64,000 nt of DNA from Neoceratodus forsteri (GCA_016271365.2 CM057453.1:1093226001-1093290000), one strand, 5' to 3'. Positions 45,338 to 57,350 are shown, counted from the stretch's first letter. A program made the numbers and translations. Notes: generated by a model from the sequence alone, not told the origin.

Positions 45338-46004
45338 GATTCAACCTGTGAGAAGGACAGGTGTTACCTGTGACTGTGCAGTCCCATGCATGTCCCAAAA
45401 TCCACAGTCCACACTCCCAAACAGCATGCAACTCACCAATAGACTGCAGTAACCGACTATGGCCAGTGCAGCCCAATGTCGCACTTTTATAGCGCAACCC
45501 ATGCAAATGAGGTGAGATGCATCTTTAAGTGGATGCAAATGCAGTGACTGTGCCATTGAATGGCTGATTAGCTGATGTGCATATGACTGCTGAGTATCGC
45601 GCTGTTGCGCTTTGTGCAACTGTGTTGAACGTGCTGAGCCAAGGGTGCAGTTCTGTGACATGCGCAGTACACACACCTAACTGCACATGCCCAGGTTGAT
45701 GACGCAGGTGCCTGCTGCGCTGCTGACGTGCTGTGCATGGGAGGCAATGCAGGGCACGGCCACCATTATGCCAGTGGTGCTACAGTGCTGTTCACCTCCT
45801 ATATGGCGCTGTGGCACTGGGGCATCATAGGCACACTGGGGCAACAGCGCAGAAGGCAGCTACAGGAGGTGGCACGCAGGCACCCAATCGCGCTAGATGC
45901 ATTGGGTTCTAATCACGCTGTAGCTGTCCGTGTGCCAGAGACCCTTGACCCTGTGCCCGACTTTTTCCCTAGGTGCTATGCATCAGGCACGAGTGCACCA
46001 CTAT

Positions 46005-47610
46005 CAAGGCTCTTTGAATCTCAAGGCCGCAGAATTTTGGCGCAGAACTGGCATATCATCAGAGAACTTCATGTGGCGCAGAATTCACTCTTCTGGTGAG
46101 TTTTTATTAATATTTCTGTTTATCCATAGAATCTGTTTCCTTCCTCTTTTTATCTCCAAAACCCCTCTATATGCTCAGAATGTGATGTTATCATTGCTGT
46201 AACATCATACATTAGCTAATGAAATGGCTGCATTCTGCAACAGAAATGAACAGTCACTTATCTACCACGGCTCCCACTGCCAGAGACGGTGGCACAGCAA
46301 ATCATGCATGGTGATATTTTCTCAGCCTGCACTACAGCCTAATACAATTTTCAGTCTTACATTATTGCGCTAGGGCCAACTTAACAAAACCTTGTCAATG
46401 GCACAGACCTGTTAACTCCATACCTCACTTTGCACAAACCTATTTGTGCCTTTAAGGTATGGAGATGCCATCTGAAATGAATAACTGGTAAAATGAATTT
46501 AACTGTAATTTTTGAGAAAAATAAAGTAATTATGCCCAGAAAAGTGGAATATAATAATGTGTAGACCTGTTGAAAGAACAGACCTGTTAAATAAATAATT
46601 GCACTGTATGCATTTTTTCCAGGATTATTGATTACATATTGTCATTGGTTGATAAAATCACCTAAAAGTTATGGAGAAATGTGTGCACGGACAGCTGTTG
46701 GGCCAGAGGGTAGCATGCTGTGTTTCCGTGCTGGCAACTCAGGTTCAGAGATTAGCTCTGGGAGCTGGCTGGGCAGCACAAGATTGGTGGAACACAACAC
46801 TGCTCGGAGCCTGGGAAGGTATGGTGCACTGTTCTGTCACATGGTGGACACATTGTGATGGGCTGGAGAGCACTATCTCTCTGTCAGTTCACATGCATAT
46901 CATGGCCTGATGGTGTTACGCAGTGTGTCAGGGAAAGCAGGTTGACATGAAAAATGAGTTTTGCAATAACTTCTCTATTCCATTTCCAATGGAACCTGTA
47001 TGAATGAGGTTGCAAGTTCATGGAAATTAAAAAAATATATATATATATATGTATACACATACACACACACAGACACATACAGTATCTCTGTCTCTCACCA
47101 CACACACACACACACACACACACACATTTGTATGTATGTTACAGACTGCATATAAATATATAAGTGATACACAGTGGGAACCTCATGAGTGGTGTAGAAA
47201 GCACACACAAATATATAAGTGATAGACAGTGGAAACCTCATTAGAGGGATTGATAGCATGCATATAGAAATACATTATTTATCACATAAGATCCCCTCTG
47301 CATATCTCATTTATGCAACAGGCTAGGACCTTAAGGGAGAGACATTTGTTTTGCTTTTTTAGGCATAAAATTATTTTTATAAGCCTGTTTTTTTTTTAAC
47401 TAGTGTTACTGTGCTTTCCACCATCCTGATTGCTATAACCACTGTCATGAAAGTGAAGTCAGGATGACAAGCTGACACTGTGATATGGTTGTTTGTTAGT
47501 ACCGCAGACTTCCGCAGAAATTACAAACCACCGCCGCAGAAGTTCTGCGGCAAATGGCAGTCTTGCCGCAGAACTTGGTCCCACTGTGCCGCAGAAAAGT
47601 AGGGGCCCTG
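46005..47610. mobile_element. hAT-like DNA transposon with 8-bp target duplication
   Basis: The element is flanked by perfect 8-bp repeats ACCACTAT (45997-46004 and 47611-47618). Its ends, CAAGGCTCTTTGAATCTC and (reverse complement of the right end) CAGGGCCCCTACTTTTCTGC, have the CA.GG hAT-type start. Subterminal regions carry repeated TTCTGCG(G/C)C motifs in both orientations. The uninterrupted counterpart sequence exists in copy 2 near 63840 (GCACCTCTATTGCACTG on that strand). No transposase frame was recognised, so it is non-autonomous. It contains a TA/CA microsatellite at 47031-47127. Confidence 0.88.
47031..47127. repeat. (TA)n and (CA)n microsatellites
   Basis: AT-dinucleotide run, then CA runs separated by AGTATCTCTGTCTCTCAC. 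Immediately after, about 55 bp containing AAATATATAAGTGATA(C/G)ACAG is duplicated once in direct orientation (47147-47262). Confidence 0.85.
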
Positions 47611-47729
47611 ACCACTATTGTGCTGTTCGGTGACAGTGCAATAGGGAATGGCAGTGCTGTACCACGCAACATCTGCATGTGGCAGAACCATGCTGCAGAG
47701 CGCCATTTTGACTTAACTGAGCAGTAGAG

Positions 47730-48904
47730 ATGGCACAGAGGAGAGCAGTACAGTGGAGCCAGGTGGAGATGGCAAGCTTGGTTGCCATTGTGGAGCCACT
47801 TGTTGGCCCACTGTTTGGTGAGGCACCCCTGGACAGGGCCAGGAGTCAGGTGTGGCAGGAGGTGGCCGACACCCTGGAGGAGGCCACTGGTATGGGGCAG
47901 ACAGCGGACCAGTGCCGCCACAGATATGGGGACCTGAGGCAGAGGGACCTGGACCTGCTTGCCCACCTGTGGGCATGTACCAGGAGGGGCAAGGTGCCAT
48001 GGCCAGGTAGGTGCAACATCCATACACCTTTATCTTCCATACGGGTATCATGGTTGCATGTGTCTGGCACATGGGGGGGCTGTCCGGTGTTGGCCGTGGT
48101 GGTGTTATCAGGGTGTGGGGTGGGTGAGTCTGGCTGTGTGGGATTGCACACATATGGGGGTGGGGGGACTTTGCTACAGGATTGTACTGATGTTCCTCCC
48201 TCCATGTTTGCACCTTAGGCCCAGATGAGTGCAGGCTGGTGAGGGAGAGGAGGCCAGCAGGAGGACCGTCAGTCCGGGAGGGGTGAAGGTCCACAAAGGT
48301 GCAGGGACCAGCCTGATGATGGTGAGTGCCTTACATCCATGATTACTATTGCATGCTGTGTAACAGGGTGGGCAGAGGGGCATGGCCACCATCCATTGAC
48401 ACCACTGAAATGCACGCAACTTGTTACAGTCAGCACTGTCCAGTGGCACTGCATGTCTGGGAGTGCATCAGTGGTGGTCCATGCATGCACCAGGTACAGC
48501 TGTGCCACTGCCGCACCACACGCCATGTCACTGAACAGCCACAGTGGTGCTGTGCAGGACTTGGCTGGTGGGTGTGTGCAGCAGTCTGCATGGCTGTGTG
48601 CACCTGGGTGGGCAGGTCTTGTGGACACGATCACTGTGGGTGGTCACACACCATCACAGAGGCATGTCCCACAGCTGTATGCCATGCATAGTGGGTGGGC
48701 TGCATGGGGCTGTGCATTCACACCTATTGACTCTGCTCCCTTGTCCTAGGTGGACAGTGGCTGCAGGAGATCAGGGTGGCACTGAGGGAGATTCTCCAGG
48801 TAGCCAGAGCATCCCTGGAGATACTCGAAAGGTTGGACAGGCTCGGTGTTCGAGGACGTCATGGCTGGAGGAGAAGCCGAAGCAGGGAGCGGGGCTCCCG
48901 CTGA
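47730..48904 (+). pseudogene. SANT/Myb-like gene 2 of the Harbinger-like element, copy 1
   Basis: Exon 1 (47730-48006) starts MAQRRAVQWSQVEMASLVAI and contains LDRARSQVWQEVADTLEEAT and DQCRHRYGDLRQRDLDLLAH, a SANT/trihelix-like domain. It ends at CCAG|GTAGGT. Exon 2 (48219-48321) is 103 bp, two shorter than in copy 2, and meets a TGA early. Exon 3 (48750-48904), after TTGTCCTAG, reads GQWLQEIRVALREILQVARA, then SLEILERLDRLGVRGRHG and a basic tail before TGA, in the frame matching copy 2. The net 2-bp loss in exon 2 most likely kills this copy. Confidence 0.68.
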
Positions 48905-50379
48905 GCTTTGAACTGCCCCTGATTTCCCCTAACCCCCTGGACACACCCTCTTACCCTTCCTTCCCTCTACCGTTTGTTCACCCCTGCCCCTTACCCACCC
49001 CCACTTTGTTTGTGTCCCAACCCACAAACCTTTGTAAATACTTGTACATAGTTTTGTTTGCTGTTTTTAAGTACATTTCTTTTGATATGCCTACTGTGGT
49101 GGTCTCTGATTTGCAGCGGGCTACAGGTGCTCAGCTGCAGTGGTGTGCATGGCAGCAGGGGTGGTGCAGTCATGTGCATGTGTGTGTGTCTGTGGGGATG
49201 TGAGTATGGTGTGGGATGTGTGTTGTTCCCTGTGCACAGGATGACTGTGTGCAGTGGTCCATGGTGCATGCTCTGTGTCCATGGCACACCTGTCAGACCA
49301 TCCATGGCCTGTGCAGCTGACACCCATGCATGTCTGTGACATGCATAGTCCACTGGCATGTCAGTGGTGGCTGTTCATGCAGGACAGCCACTGTACCCAG
49401 CACAATGCCGGGTTGCCTCCTGTCACTAGTATGGTGCATGTCAGCCTCGGGTGACACTGTGGCCTCCGCTGTTGTTGTTCCACCTCCATGCTGTCACTTG
49501 TGTGTGTCACAGGGAATGTGCACCACTGTCTGTCACTTGTGCTCTGGGCAAATGCTGGTGGCGTACAGCTCCACAGTGCTTGCGCAGGGTGGCTGGCACT
49601 CTACCATGGAAGAGTTCTGGCCATGTGTACACAGTTTCCATGGCCATACACTGGGGACTTGGTTGCCCTGCTACTGTGTCCCTGTGTTGATGTACCCTTG
49701 GGTTTGGGTGGGTGTTTGTCCATGCACTGTATTGCATCCTGTGTGGTGCATGCTTCCATGTACCACTGTGGGTGTCTGTGCTGGCTGTTGTGGCCAGTGC
49801 TGGGTCAGGGTGTGTCCTTGGGAGGGTGTGCAAGGTGCTGTACCACTGGTGGTGGAGTCCGGGGCATGCCCTGTCATGTGTGGGGTACCTTGTGTACCGA
49901 CGCATGGTCAGTCTCTCAGCTGTACCTCAGGGGGGGAAGGTGCATGGTGGCATTGTGTATGCAGTCATTGCATCACTGTGTGCTGCCACCTGCTGGTGGG
50001 TGCTTGTGGTGGGGCTGCCTTGCATGATTCTGTGGTGCACAAGGGTTGAATTTTCACAGTGCGGGTGGTGGCATGCATGGGGTGTCCTGCACTGGTGAAC
50101 GCTGCTCCTGGGCAGGGTATCTGGGGACACGTGCAGGGTGTGCTCTGCATTGGTGGGATGGTGTGGCATGGGGTGGTCGGCCCTCCTTGTGTGCTGGTTA
50201 CAGCTTGCCAGGGAGTGTGATGGGGCACCATGGCCCGGCTGTGGGTTGGTTGCTGGTCTCCATGGGCCAGTGGTTATTCCAGCCCTCCCCCAGTTGTGCA
50301 GTGCAGGGGGTGTGGGGGGACAATGTCTGTTCTGCTATGTGTTCCTCTGCCCATCTGTGGCATGGGTGGTGGGCCCCTG
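48905..50379. other. GT-rich 3' region of the Harbinger-like element
   Basis: Low-complexity sequence rich in TGTG/GCATG words. Overlapping long open frames (e.g. 49330-50049, rich in Cys, Val, Gly) are present in copy 2 as well, but composition and lack of a shared start suggest they are not genes. 49060-49700 aligns with the reverse complement of 61740-62400. Confidence 0.5.
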
Positions 50380-50545
50380 CATCCCTGGTTGTGCTGTTAC
50401 ATTGCTGCCCTGCTGCTGGGGGCCATCCCTGGTTGCGCTGTGGCACATCTGGATTGCTCAGCTGAACATCCCTTGTTGAGCTATGGTGCATCAGATCTGC
50501 TCAGCTTCACATCCCTAGTTGTGCTATGGTGCAGGTGGTGCGCTA
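50380..50545. repeat. tandem repeat, 43-44 bp period, four units
   Basis: Units start at 50380, 50424, 50467 and 50510 with CATCCCT(G/T/A)GTTG(T/C/A)GCT, then (A/G)TGG(T/C)(G/A)CATC and a GCTCAGCT-type end. It lies just inside the right terminal repeat of the element. Confidence 0.8.
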
Positions 50546-50850
50546 TTCAGTCATTGGCTGTAGGCGCATCTTGGCCTGCACAGTTTTTGAATATCGCGCT
50601 TCTTGCGCATGGGCGCCATGGACTTGCACTTGCTCCTGCTGTTGCGCACTTGTTGGGCACAATTTGAATAGCTGGGCCTGTGTGTGCAATGGATAGAGAT
50701 AGAATTCATTACTTTTCTGTCAGACATGTAAAGTAATGACTATTTATTAATTTATTTAGCTTTTGTTGACCGGGTAAGTGCACTAGACAAATCCTGCCTA
50801 TTTTCAAGCACGACCCGGGAGAGGGGGATACAGATGAATGCCAACTGATC

Positions 50851-53230
50851 TTGAACCAGATTAAGCTGTTGGTGGTATTTTTAGTGAATGAGGGAAATTT
50901 GGCCAGGACACCGGGGAAATTCCCCTACTCGGTTGCTGCAGGGCTGCCAGTAGGGGGACAGGCCATTTCCAAGATGGCCACTCGAAGTGGACAATGGAAG
51001 GAGGAGGAAGAAGGTGGAATAGGAGAGCTAGTCTCGACTCCTACTTCGGGAAAATTAGAGGTTTCAGCCTTGGTTATGGCTGATATGGACTCAGATGCTG
51101 AATTTCAAGATGCAGTAGTTAATTGGGAGCATTCAGAGTCTAAAGCAATTGGAAATGGGAAAACGACGTCTGTAATTATGCTGCCAACAATGAAAACTGA
51201 GGCGACAGAAGTTAAAACGCTGCAGGACAAAGAAGAAGGGAATGCTGTCTTTCAAAACGGTGAGCATAACAGTGGAAAAGCTCTGTTTTACTTTGATAAT
51301 AAAACTAAGGACATAACGCTCACGGAGGGATCCAGGGAGCATTTCTGTGAAGCTAATCGCCAATCTAGCGCTGTAAAGAACAAACAGGTGTTCAGCAGGA
51401 GGATAGCGTTCACTGAGGAGCAGGTGGTGATTGCAGGTACTGTGGCTATTTCAAACTGTATGACGGGCGAACGTAAACAAAAAGCGAGTGAGATCGCTCA
51501 AGCCCAGATCTCTGAAAAAGCGTCTTTGTCTGTAGCAGATTTACTGCATTGTGAGACGATTAGCCGCAAGTTTGATTGTGCTGTCAGGAACAACGAAATT
51601 TTAGTGGTAAAGCAGACAGAACGGAGCGCAGTAGCTCACAGCTCCAGTGGTTCTGCCGAAATGATTATTAGCACAGAAAACTCCCTCCAGGCTGGCAGTT
51701 TAGTCGCGGAGAGAAGCAAGTGCCTTCAGCCTGTTGTTTCAACTGAGAACCTGAGACAGAAAGAGGGTTCAGGAAGTATAATGAACACTGACTCTATAAC
51801 ATTGCAAACTAAAGCTACATATATTCAAAACGAAGTAGCCCCTATGAGTAAAGTGACAGGATTTGTTTTTAAACATCCAAGTCAAGAGGAAACATTATCA
51901 GAACCTGAGGTAATTTACCAATCTGCAGATGGCTCACAATCTAGTGCTACTGAATTTTTTTTCCCTAACAAAAAAACACAAATAAAAAATAAGATTTTAT
52001 TAGAACCAACAATACAAGATCAGAGGACTGAATTATCTCATGGACTGGGAAAGGGCATACAAGATTCTTGGTCACCAGAAAAAGCATTATGTGAAGCTGG
52101 TTGGAAAAAGACAGATACAGGAATATGGAAACCTGATCCTGAGTGGGACTCAGACATAACTTTATCCCAGCATTCTCCTGAGTGGTTCCCAGTTGGACCA
52201 CAGTTTCAAGGGAAAAATGAGGGGGAGCATAACCACAAAAGAAAAGAAGCCTTAGAATCTTCTTCAGGAGTCTCTGGGACCATACAGCAGGGAATACAAC
52301 TGCAGGATACTGTACAGAAAGATACAAAGGAGGCATCTTCACGCTCCCCCCCCCATACAGAAGCCTTTAATGTCAGAGCTGTTTTCAAATTCTCATAGGG
52401 AAGCAGCTCCTAGACGTAATGCAGTAAGGTTGAGGTATAAAGGTGGGTTGGAGGTTAGGCCAGACAGACATTATGTAGGGAAAACTCTGTTAAAGGACTC
52501 ATTACATTTTACTCCACATGATGTTTATGCATTTATAAATATTTCAGGGAGGATAATTATGATGTAAGTTTCCGCTCACAGCATGCATTAGATCTTTTCT
52601 GGATTAGGTATGGTCAAGTGAAGTTCTCCCCTATATGGGCTCCCTTTATTGTTATTCCATTATCTAAACCTTTAATCAAATTTGTAACAATTATGTTTCG
52701 AAATGAGGGAGTATGGGTGGAGGATATAACCTTCTGGTTAAAAAAAAAATGTGAAGTACTGAGTGAGCCAGAACCCATTCTGGATCCAGAAGGATTTTGG
52801 ACTGGAGGTTGGAAGTACAAAATCAAATTAAGACAGAAGCAGGGCTTGAACATATACCCAATTCCTTTTTGCTGGGGAAAGATAGAGGAGTTTGTTTTTA
52901 CAGTGGACAACCACGTGCATGTTATAAATGTGGAGCTAAAACACATCTTTCCAGTGTATGCGATCAACCACGTTGTGATAACTGTGGTGAAGTAGGACAT
53001 TTGACCATGTTTTGTAACAACCAAGCTTGTTGTGATTTATGTGATACTAAAGGACATGTGTTTAAAGTTTGTCCTTGGGCAGCGCAAAATAAGTCATCTT
53101 GCTCTAATTCCGAAGTGTTCATTCAAAAAGCACAGGATGCCATGGGGCAAACATTCCCCTCTCCTGCTGCCCCCCTCCCTCTATTATTACTCCAGCAAGA
53201 CCTTCCTTGGAAAAGAAATTAACAGAATCT
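50851..53230 (+). pseudogene. Tx1-like LINE ORF1 (ZCCHC3-like knuckle protein)
   Basis: A 515-codon open frame (50851-52398) forms a low-complexity, acidic and Ser/Thr-rich N-terminal half. The likely start is the inner ATG at 50980 (MATRSGQWKEEEEGG), which has a good context. After frameshifts near 52380, 52560 and 52860 comes the conserved part: GGLEVRPDRHYVGKTLLKDS, HFTPHDVYAFINISG, VEDITFWLKKKCEVLSEPEP and FWTGGWKYKIKL. Three zinc-knuckle-like motifs follow (CYKCGAKTHLSSVC, CDNCGEVGHLTMFC, CDLCDTKGHVFKVC). Proteins of this type bind RNA in the retrotransposition complex. Predicted ZCCHC3-like proteins in fish and amphibians often derive from such ORFs. Confidence 0.8.
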
Positions 53231-53669
53231 AAAGGGGGGATCAAAGATAAGAATTTTGAGAAAAATGAGCAAACATTAGTGGAAAGTGTAGAACAGCAAA
53301 GCTCTCCATCAGACCTGGTTAGTTCAAGAAAGGTCAAGATGGGCCCCCCTAATTCTACTAGTTTTCCCCTGGTTTGTTATGTAGAGGAGGTCGCTGAGGG
53401 TGCAGGAGTCTTTGATTCAGCTAAAGAATCCTTGACAATTATGCCTCAAAAAGATCTGCCTGAAACTTACACCATAAACCCCCCCCCCCGCCAGCGGTTC
53501 AAATTGAAACCAGTAACTCATACGCTGCATTGTTCTCCTCATGGGGTAATACTACATTAGAGGTAGAGGACTCTGACTCTCAAAAATCCTCTCTTTCATC
53601 CAGGTCACAGACAGTGGATAATTATAAAGATAAAAAAAAGAAAAAGAGAAAAATAAAGGCATACACATG

Positions 53670-56600
53670 TAATTTGACAATGATTTTAGCTTGGGGCTCA
53701 TTAAATACCCATAGTTTATTGAATGTAGTTAAAGACAAGCTCTTTTTCATTTTCTCATGATTATCCACTCTCTGTATGCTTTCACAGGAGACATGGATGT
53801 ATTCTATAGAGCAGCTTACAGTATTTAAAAGAGAGTGGGTTTGGGGCCCTTCCTTTTGGTCCTTTGGAGAGGACTCCACTGATGGCGTGGGTATTGTATT
53901 TAATTCATATGCGTTACAGCTACATAAATTAATTGACCTAATACCAGGAAGGGTATTGATTGTAGATGGGAAGTGGCACGGTATATGCTTTCGTTTTATT
54001 AATATCTATAATCCCCAAACTAAATCAGGTAGAGTTGAGTGTTTAAAGGCCATACAGCCGTACTTATTTACAACAGCTAGAGTATTATGGGGGGGTGACT
54101 TTAATTGTTCAATTCGACCTATACTCATAAAATGAAAAAAAATAATTGTGATTCAAATGCGTGGGTAAAATTATTAAAGAAGCTGGTTTAGTGAATTGTA
54201 ACAACCTCGCAGGTTAGAAATCAATTTTCTTTAAAAGGGAAATATTTTACACTAATCGATCATATGTTAGTTTCTCCCAATTTGCATATAGAGTCTTTAA
54301 AATATTCCTTGTAGAATTTTCTGACCATTCATTCTTACTAAGTATCTTTGGTATAACAGATAGTCAAGAAAAAGGAAACTAGGTGGAAACTCAATAATTA
54401 CCATGCTTGATCTCCCTTCATTCAAACTGGGGTAAAACAGCTTTTGAGAGCAAGATTGTCAGTAGCCTTTTATATTCAGATATAGGGAATGGTGGCTTGA
54501 GGCAAAAGAACACTTAAGAAATTGGTTTAAAACACAAGGAATAAAAACCAAAAACTATAAATTCCTACGTTATCTAGGTCTTAGACAACAATTACAGAGA
54601 CTTATGTCTATGGCCTATACATCTAAGTGGGATTATTCAAAGCAGATTTTTGCTCTCAAAGAAAAAATGAAAGAATTTCAATATAACAGAGGAAAAACAA
54701 TGCAAGCTATTTTAACCAATGGAATGAAAAAATCACCTATAGGAGATCCTTATGAAATGTGTAAACAATTAAAAGATTCAATGAGTTTAGAAGCATTGAA
54801 AAAAACAGATGGGAATGTGGTAACCTCGGTAGTTCAGCTTCGTGAGGTGATAGTTGATTACTTTCATTCTCTGCACCCTTCTGGGGAAATCCCAAACACG
54901 GCTATGGTGGACTATTTAAAAAAGATTATAGTTCCAAGGAATTTGGCAGAAGAGTCAGAGGAGTGGGGTCCTATTACACAAGCAGAGATATTAAGTACAA
55001 TTAGGTCTCTAACATCAGATATCTCTCCGGGTTTGGATGGGCTTTCAAATAACTTGCATAAAAATTTTTCAGAAGAATTGAGCCAGTGTTTAGGTTTACT
55101 ATTTCATTTTTTTTAGATAAAATGGCCATCTTCCCTACTTTTACAGAAGGACTGTTAACATACATATTTAAATCAGGGGATAAGCAAATCATTGCAAATT
55201 GGAGACCAATCACTCTACTAAACTCAGACTATAAAATCTTTACTAGTATTTTAAATAATAGGTTAAAAAAATATGCAGGTAAAATAATTTCCCCTTATCA
55301 ATATTGTGGTTTACCCAATAGACGGGTCCAGTCAGCTCTTATGCTAATAAGAGATGTTACTGAGCACCTTAGTGATATGGGGATGACTGGGTGCTTAGTA
55401 GCAGCCGACCTAGACAAAGCCTTCGATAGAGTTCATTTGCCCTTTTTATTTCTTACTCTTGAACATTATGGAGTCCCAAAGCAATTGGTGAAAATCATTA
55501 AGATAATTTATGATAATTATATGGTTTCTTTGAGGTCATAGTTTGAAGGGTTTAAATTAGGGGCTGGCGTCCAACAGGGATGCCCTCTTAGCCCCTTCTT
55601 TATACTTTACACTAGACCCTTTCTTAAAATCGGCAGCTCGGGTACAGGAATGGAAGGGTATCCCAGCGAATGCTCGAAGAGATGTTTGCTTAAAGCTACA
55701 AGCTTATGCAGATGACCTTGTACTGTATTTTGAAGATTCTTCTTCGGTAACTCAGTTTGTGGGAGCTTTCGAGGCATTTGCTAAGGTATCGAATGCAAAA
55801 TTAAACCTGAATAAAACTAAGGGCTTACTTTTAGGTGTAAGAGGAGTGAAGGAGGTGTGGCAGGAGGGCATTCATGTATCTAGTAATCCACTAAAAATTT
55901 TAGGGATTAAATTTGGTCCCCAGAATATGCCATATGAAAATTGGGAAAGTGTTATTTCCAAAATAGAAAATAAAGTAAACAGGTGGAAGCAATGGAAGTT
56001 GTCAAAATTAAAAAGGGTACAGGTGATCAAACAATTTCTTTTGCCCTCCATACAGTATGTGGCAATGCTATTCCCACTTCCAACGGTCCTTGAGACAAAA
56101 ATTTATAGCTTATTTTTCCAGATGTTATGGGGAAGCCGTTTAAATCCAGTAAAGAGGGCATATACATACCTAAAAACAAATCAGGGAGGTTTGGGTATGA
56201 TTGATCCGGTAATTTTTGCACATGCACTGTTTATCTCTAATTCAATTAAGGAAGGTTTAAAAGCAGAATTAAGGGTGGAAGATTCCTGGAACCTAAAATC
56301 AATGGGGAAATATTACAAGAACTGGCAATTATTTGCCCCTAAAATAAATCGTTATCTATACATTCCTTTGTATTTTAAACCTACGGCACAAAAAATGTTT
56401 AAATGGAAAATGCAGAAAAAAACAATTCTAAATTACAACACAAAGGAGTTATACCAGTATATAATGCAACAGCTATCCCCCCCAGAACCTAGTTTCAAAA
56501 ACTGTCCTTCAGCTCTAAATTCTACAATTTTGGAGCAGTTAAATAGTCAGAGAATGCCACAGAAACAATGGGAAACCCAGTGGCTGATTTTTTATGGAAG

Positions 56601-57048
56601 GTTAAATGTTAGAGGAAATGCAAAGTATAAGGCATTACAGGAAAGGCTTGTCCATACTTAGAATGTATTAAATATAGAAGAGACTATGGAACACTTTTTT
56701 CTGAGATGTTCGTATGCTACAGGGCTATGGTCTTATTTGGCAAATTTATGGGGGTTTAAGTGGTTACATAATATAACATATGAGTTATTGATTATAGGAA
56801 TTTTTCCAGTTAAGTTGTCAGCTTTTCACAAAGAGACATTGTATCTATTTATGGGATGTTTAAGATACTACTTATGGCAAGCCAGAGTACAATGGGTGTT
56901 ATATCAAAAAAAAATTGATTATTTCAGTGTCAGTAAGTTGATTATAAAAGAACTTGAACAAATATATTCTTTAGATGCATTAAGGGTGACACCAGGTACT
57001 TTACGCAAATGGTGGAAAGGGTTTCTTCACTTTATTAAATTTAAATAG
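53670..57048 (+). pseudogene. Tx1-like LINE ORF2 (endonuclease-reverse transcriptase)
   Basis: Endonuclease: WGSLNTHSLLNVVKDKLFF, the catalytic-type LSQETW, RFINIYNPQTKSGR, WGGDFNCS (53680-54110) and, after frameshifts, SDHSF near 54330. RT: ISPGLDGLSNNLHKNFSEEL, then WRPITLLNSDYKIFTSILNN, AADLDKAFDRVHLPFLFLTL, VQQGCPLSP and YADDLVLYFEDSSSV (about 55700). From about 55690 to 56661 the frame is open through the thumb and C-terminal region. It shifts near 56660 and ends with EETMEHFFLRCSYATGLW and LRKWWKGFLHFIKFK. At least five breaks make it inactive. Confidence 0.85.
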
Positions 57049-57165
57049 CAGGAGTATAACAATTTGGTAAAGTATTCTTCTTTTTTGATTGAATTATGAT
57101 ATTTTTCTTTGGATTGTTTATACCTGAAAAAGTGTATTGTTGTTTATATATTTTTCAATAAAAAC

Positions 57166-57350
57166 ACCCCTACTCTTTTCGATAAGTGCCATGGGATCTT
57201 TAACATCCACCTGAACAACCACCAATCCAGGCAGATGGGACCTCGGTTTAACGTCTCATCTGAAAGATGGCACCTCAGAAGTGCAGCACCCCTCTCATGC
57301 TGCACTACAGTGTCAGTACTGGGATATTAACCCAAGTGCCATATGTGGCA
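57166..57350 (+). repeat. conserved vertebrate dispersed repeat
   Basis: Contains GTGCCATGGGATCTTTAACA, GATGGGACCTCGGTTTAACG and TCTCATCTGAAAGATGGCAC then CAGTGTCAGTACTGGGATAT. I recall near-identical phrases from dispersed repeats in several fish and amphibian genomes, but cannot name the family. It begins right at the 3' end of the LINE, so the LINE may have landed next to or inside it. Confidence 0.45.

Larger units (their letters stand above)
45338..47729. promoter_or_regulatory. divergent intergenic region of the two SANT genes, interrupted by the hAT insertion
   Basis: Start codons of SANT gene 1 (minus, 45337) and SANT gene 2 (plus, 47730) face away from each other across about 780 bp once the 1606-bp insertion and one target-site copy are removed. 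Sequence of this region recurs at the right edge of the window (CACACAGGCAACCAATCGCA-type block). A shared promoter is inferred from the layout. No TATA box was assigned. Confidence 0.4.
41396..50678 (+). mobile_element. Harbinger-like DNA transposon, copy 1, three genes
   Basis: Ends are related inverted repeats: GGCCCAGATATTCAAAA at 41396, and GGCCCAGCTATTCAAATT read on the minus strand from 50678. Inside are a HARBI1-type transposase (+), a SANT/Myb-like gene (minus) and a second SANT/Myb-like gene (+), then about 1.7 kb of GT-rich DNA. A 1606-bp hAT-like element lies in the interval between the two SANT genes. Without it the element is about 7.7 kb. A 3-bp TWA target duplication, usual for this superfamily, is not evident. 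A second, inverted copy at 61735-64000 supports that the interval-plus-second-SANT segment belongs to the unit. Confidence 0.72.
50760..57165 (+). mobile_element. Tx1-like (L1 clade) LINE, near full length but dead
   Basis: About 6.4 kb with an ORF1 bearing CCHC knuckles, an ORF2 with endonuclease and reverse transcriptase, and a 3' tail with AATAAA (57157-57162). The 5' boundary is not precise. It follows the right end of the Harbinger-like element directly. Multiple frameshifts and stops in both ORFs. Confidence 0.82.

Noticed and set aside
49330..50049. 239-codon Cys/Val-rich open frame on the + strand
   Set aside because: It lies in GT-rich low-complexity DNA. The counterpart in copy 2 keeps similarity in DNA but not a clear conserved start or domain.
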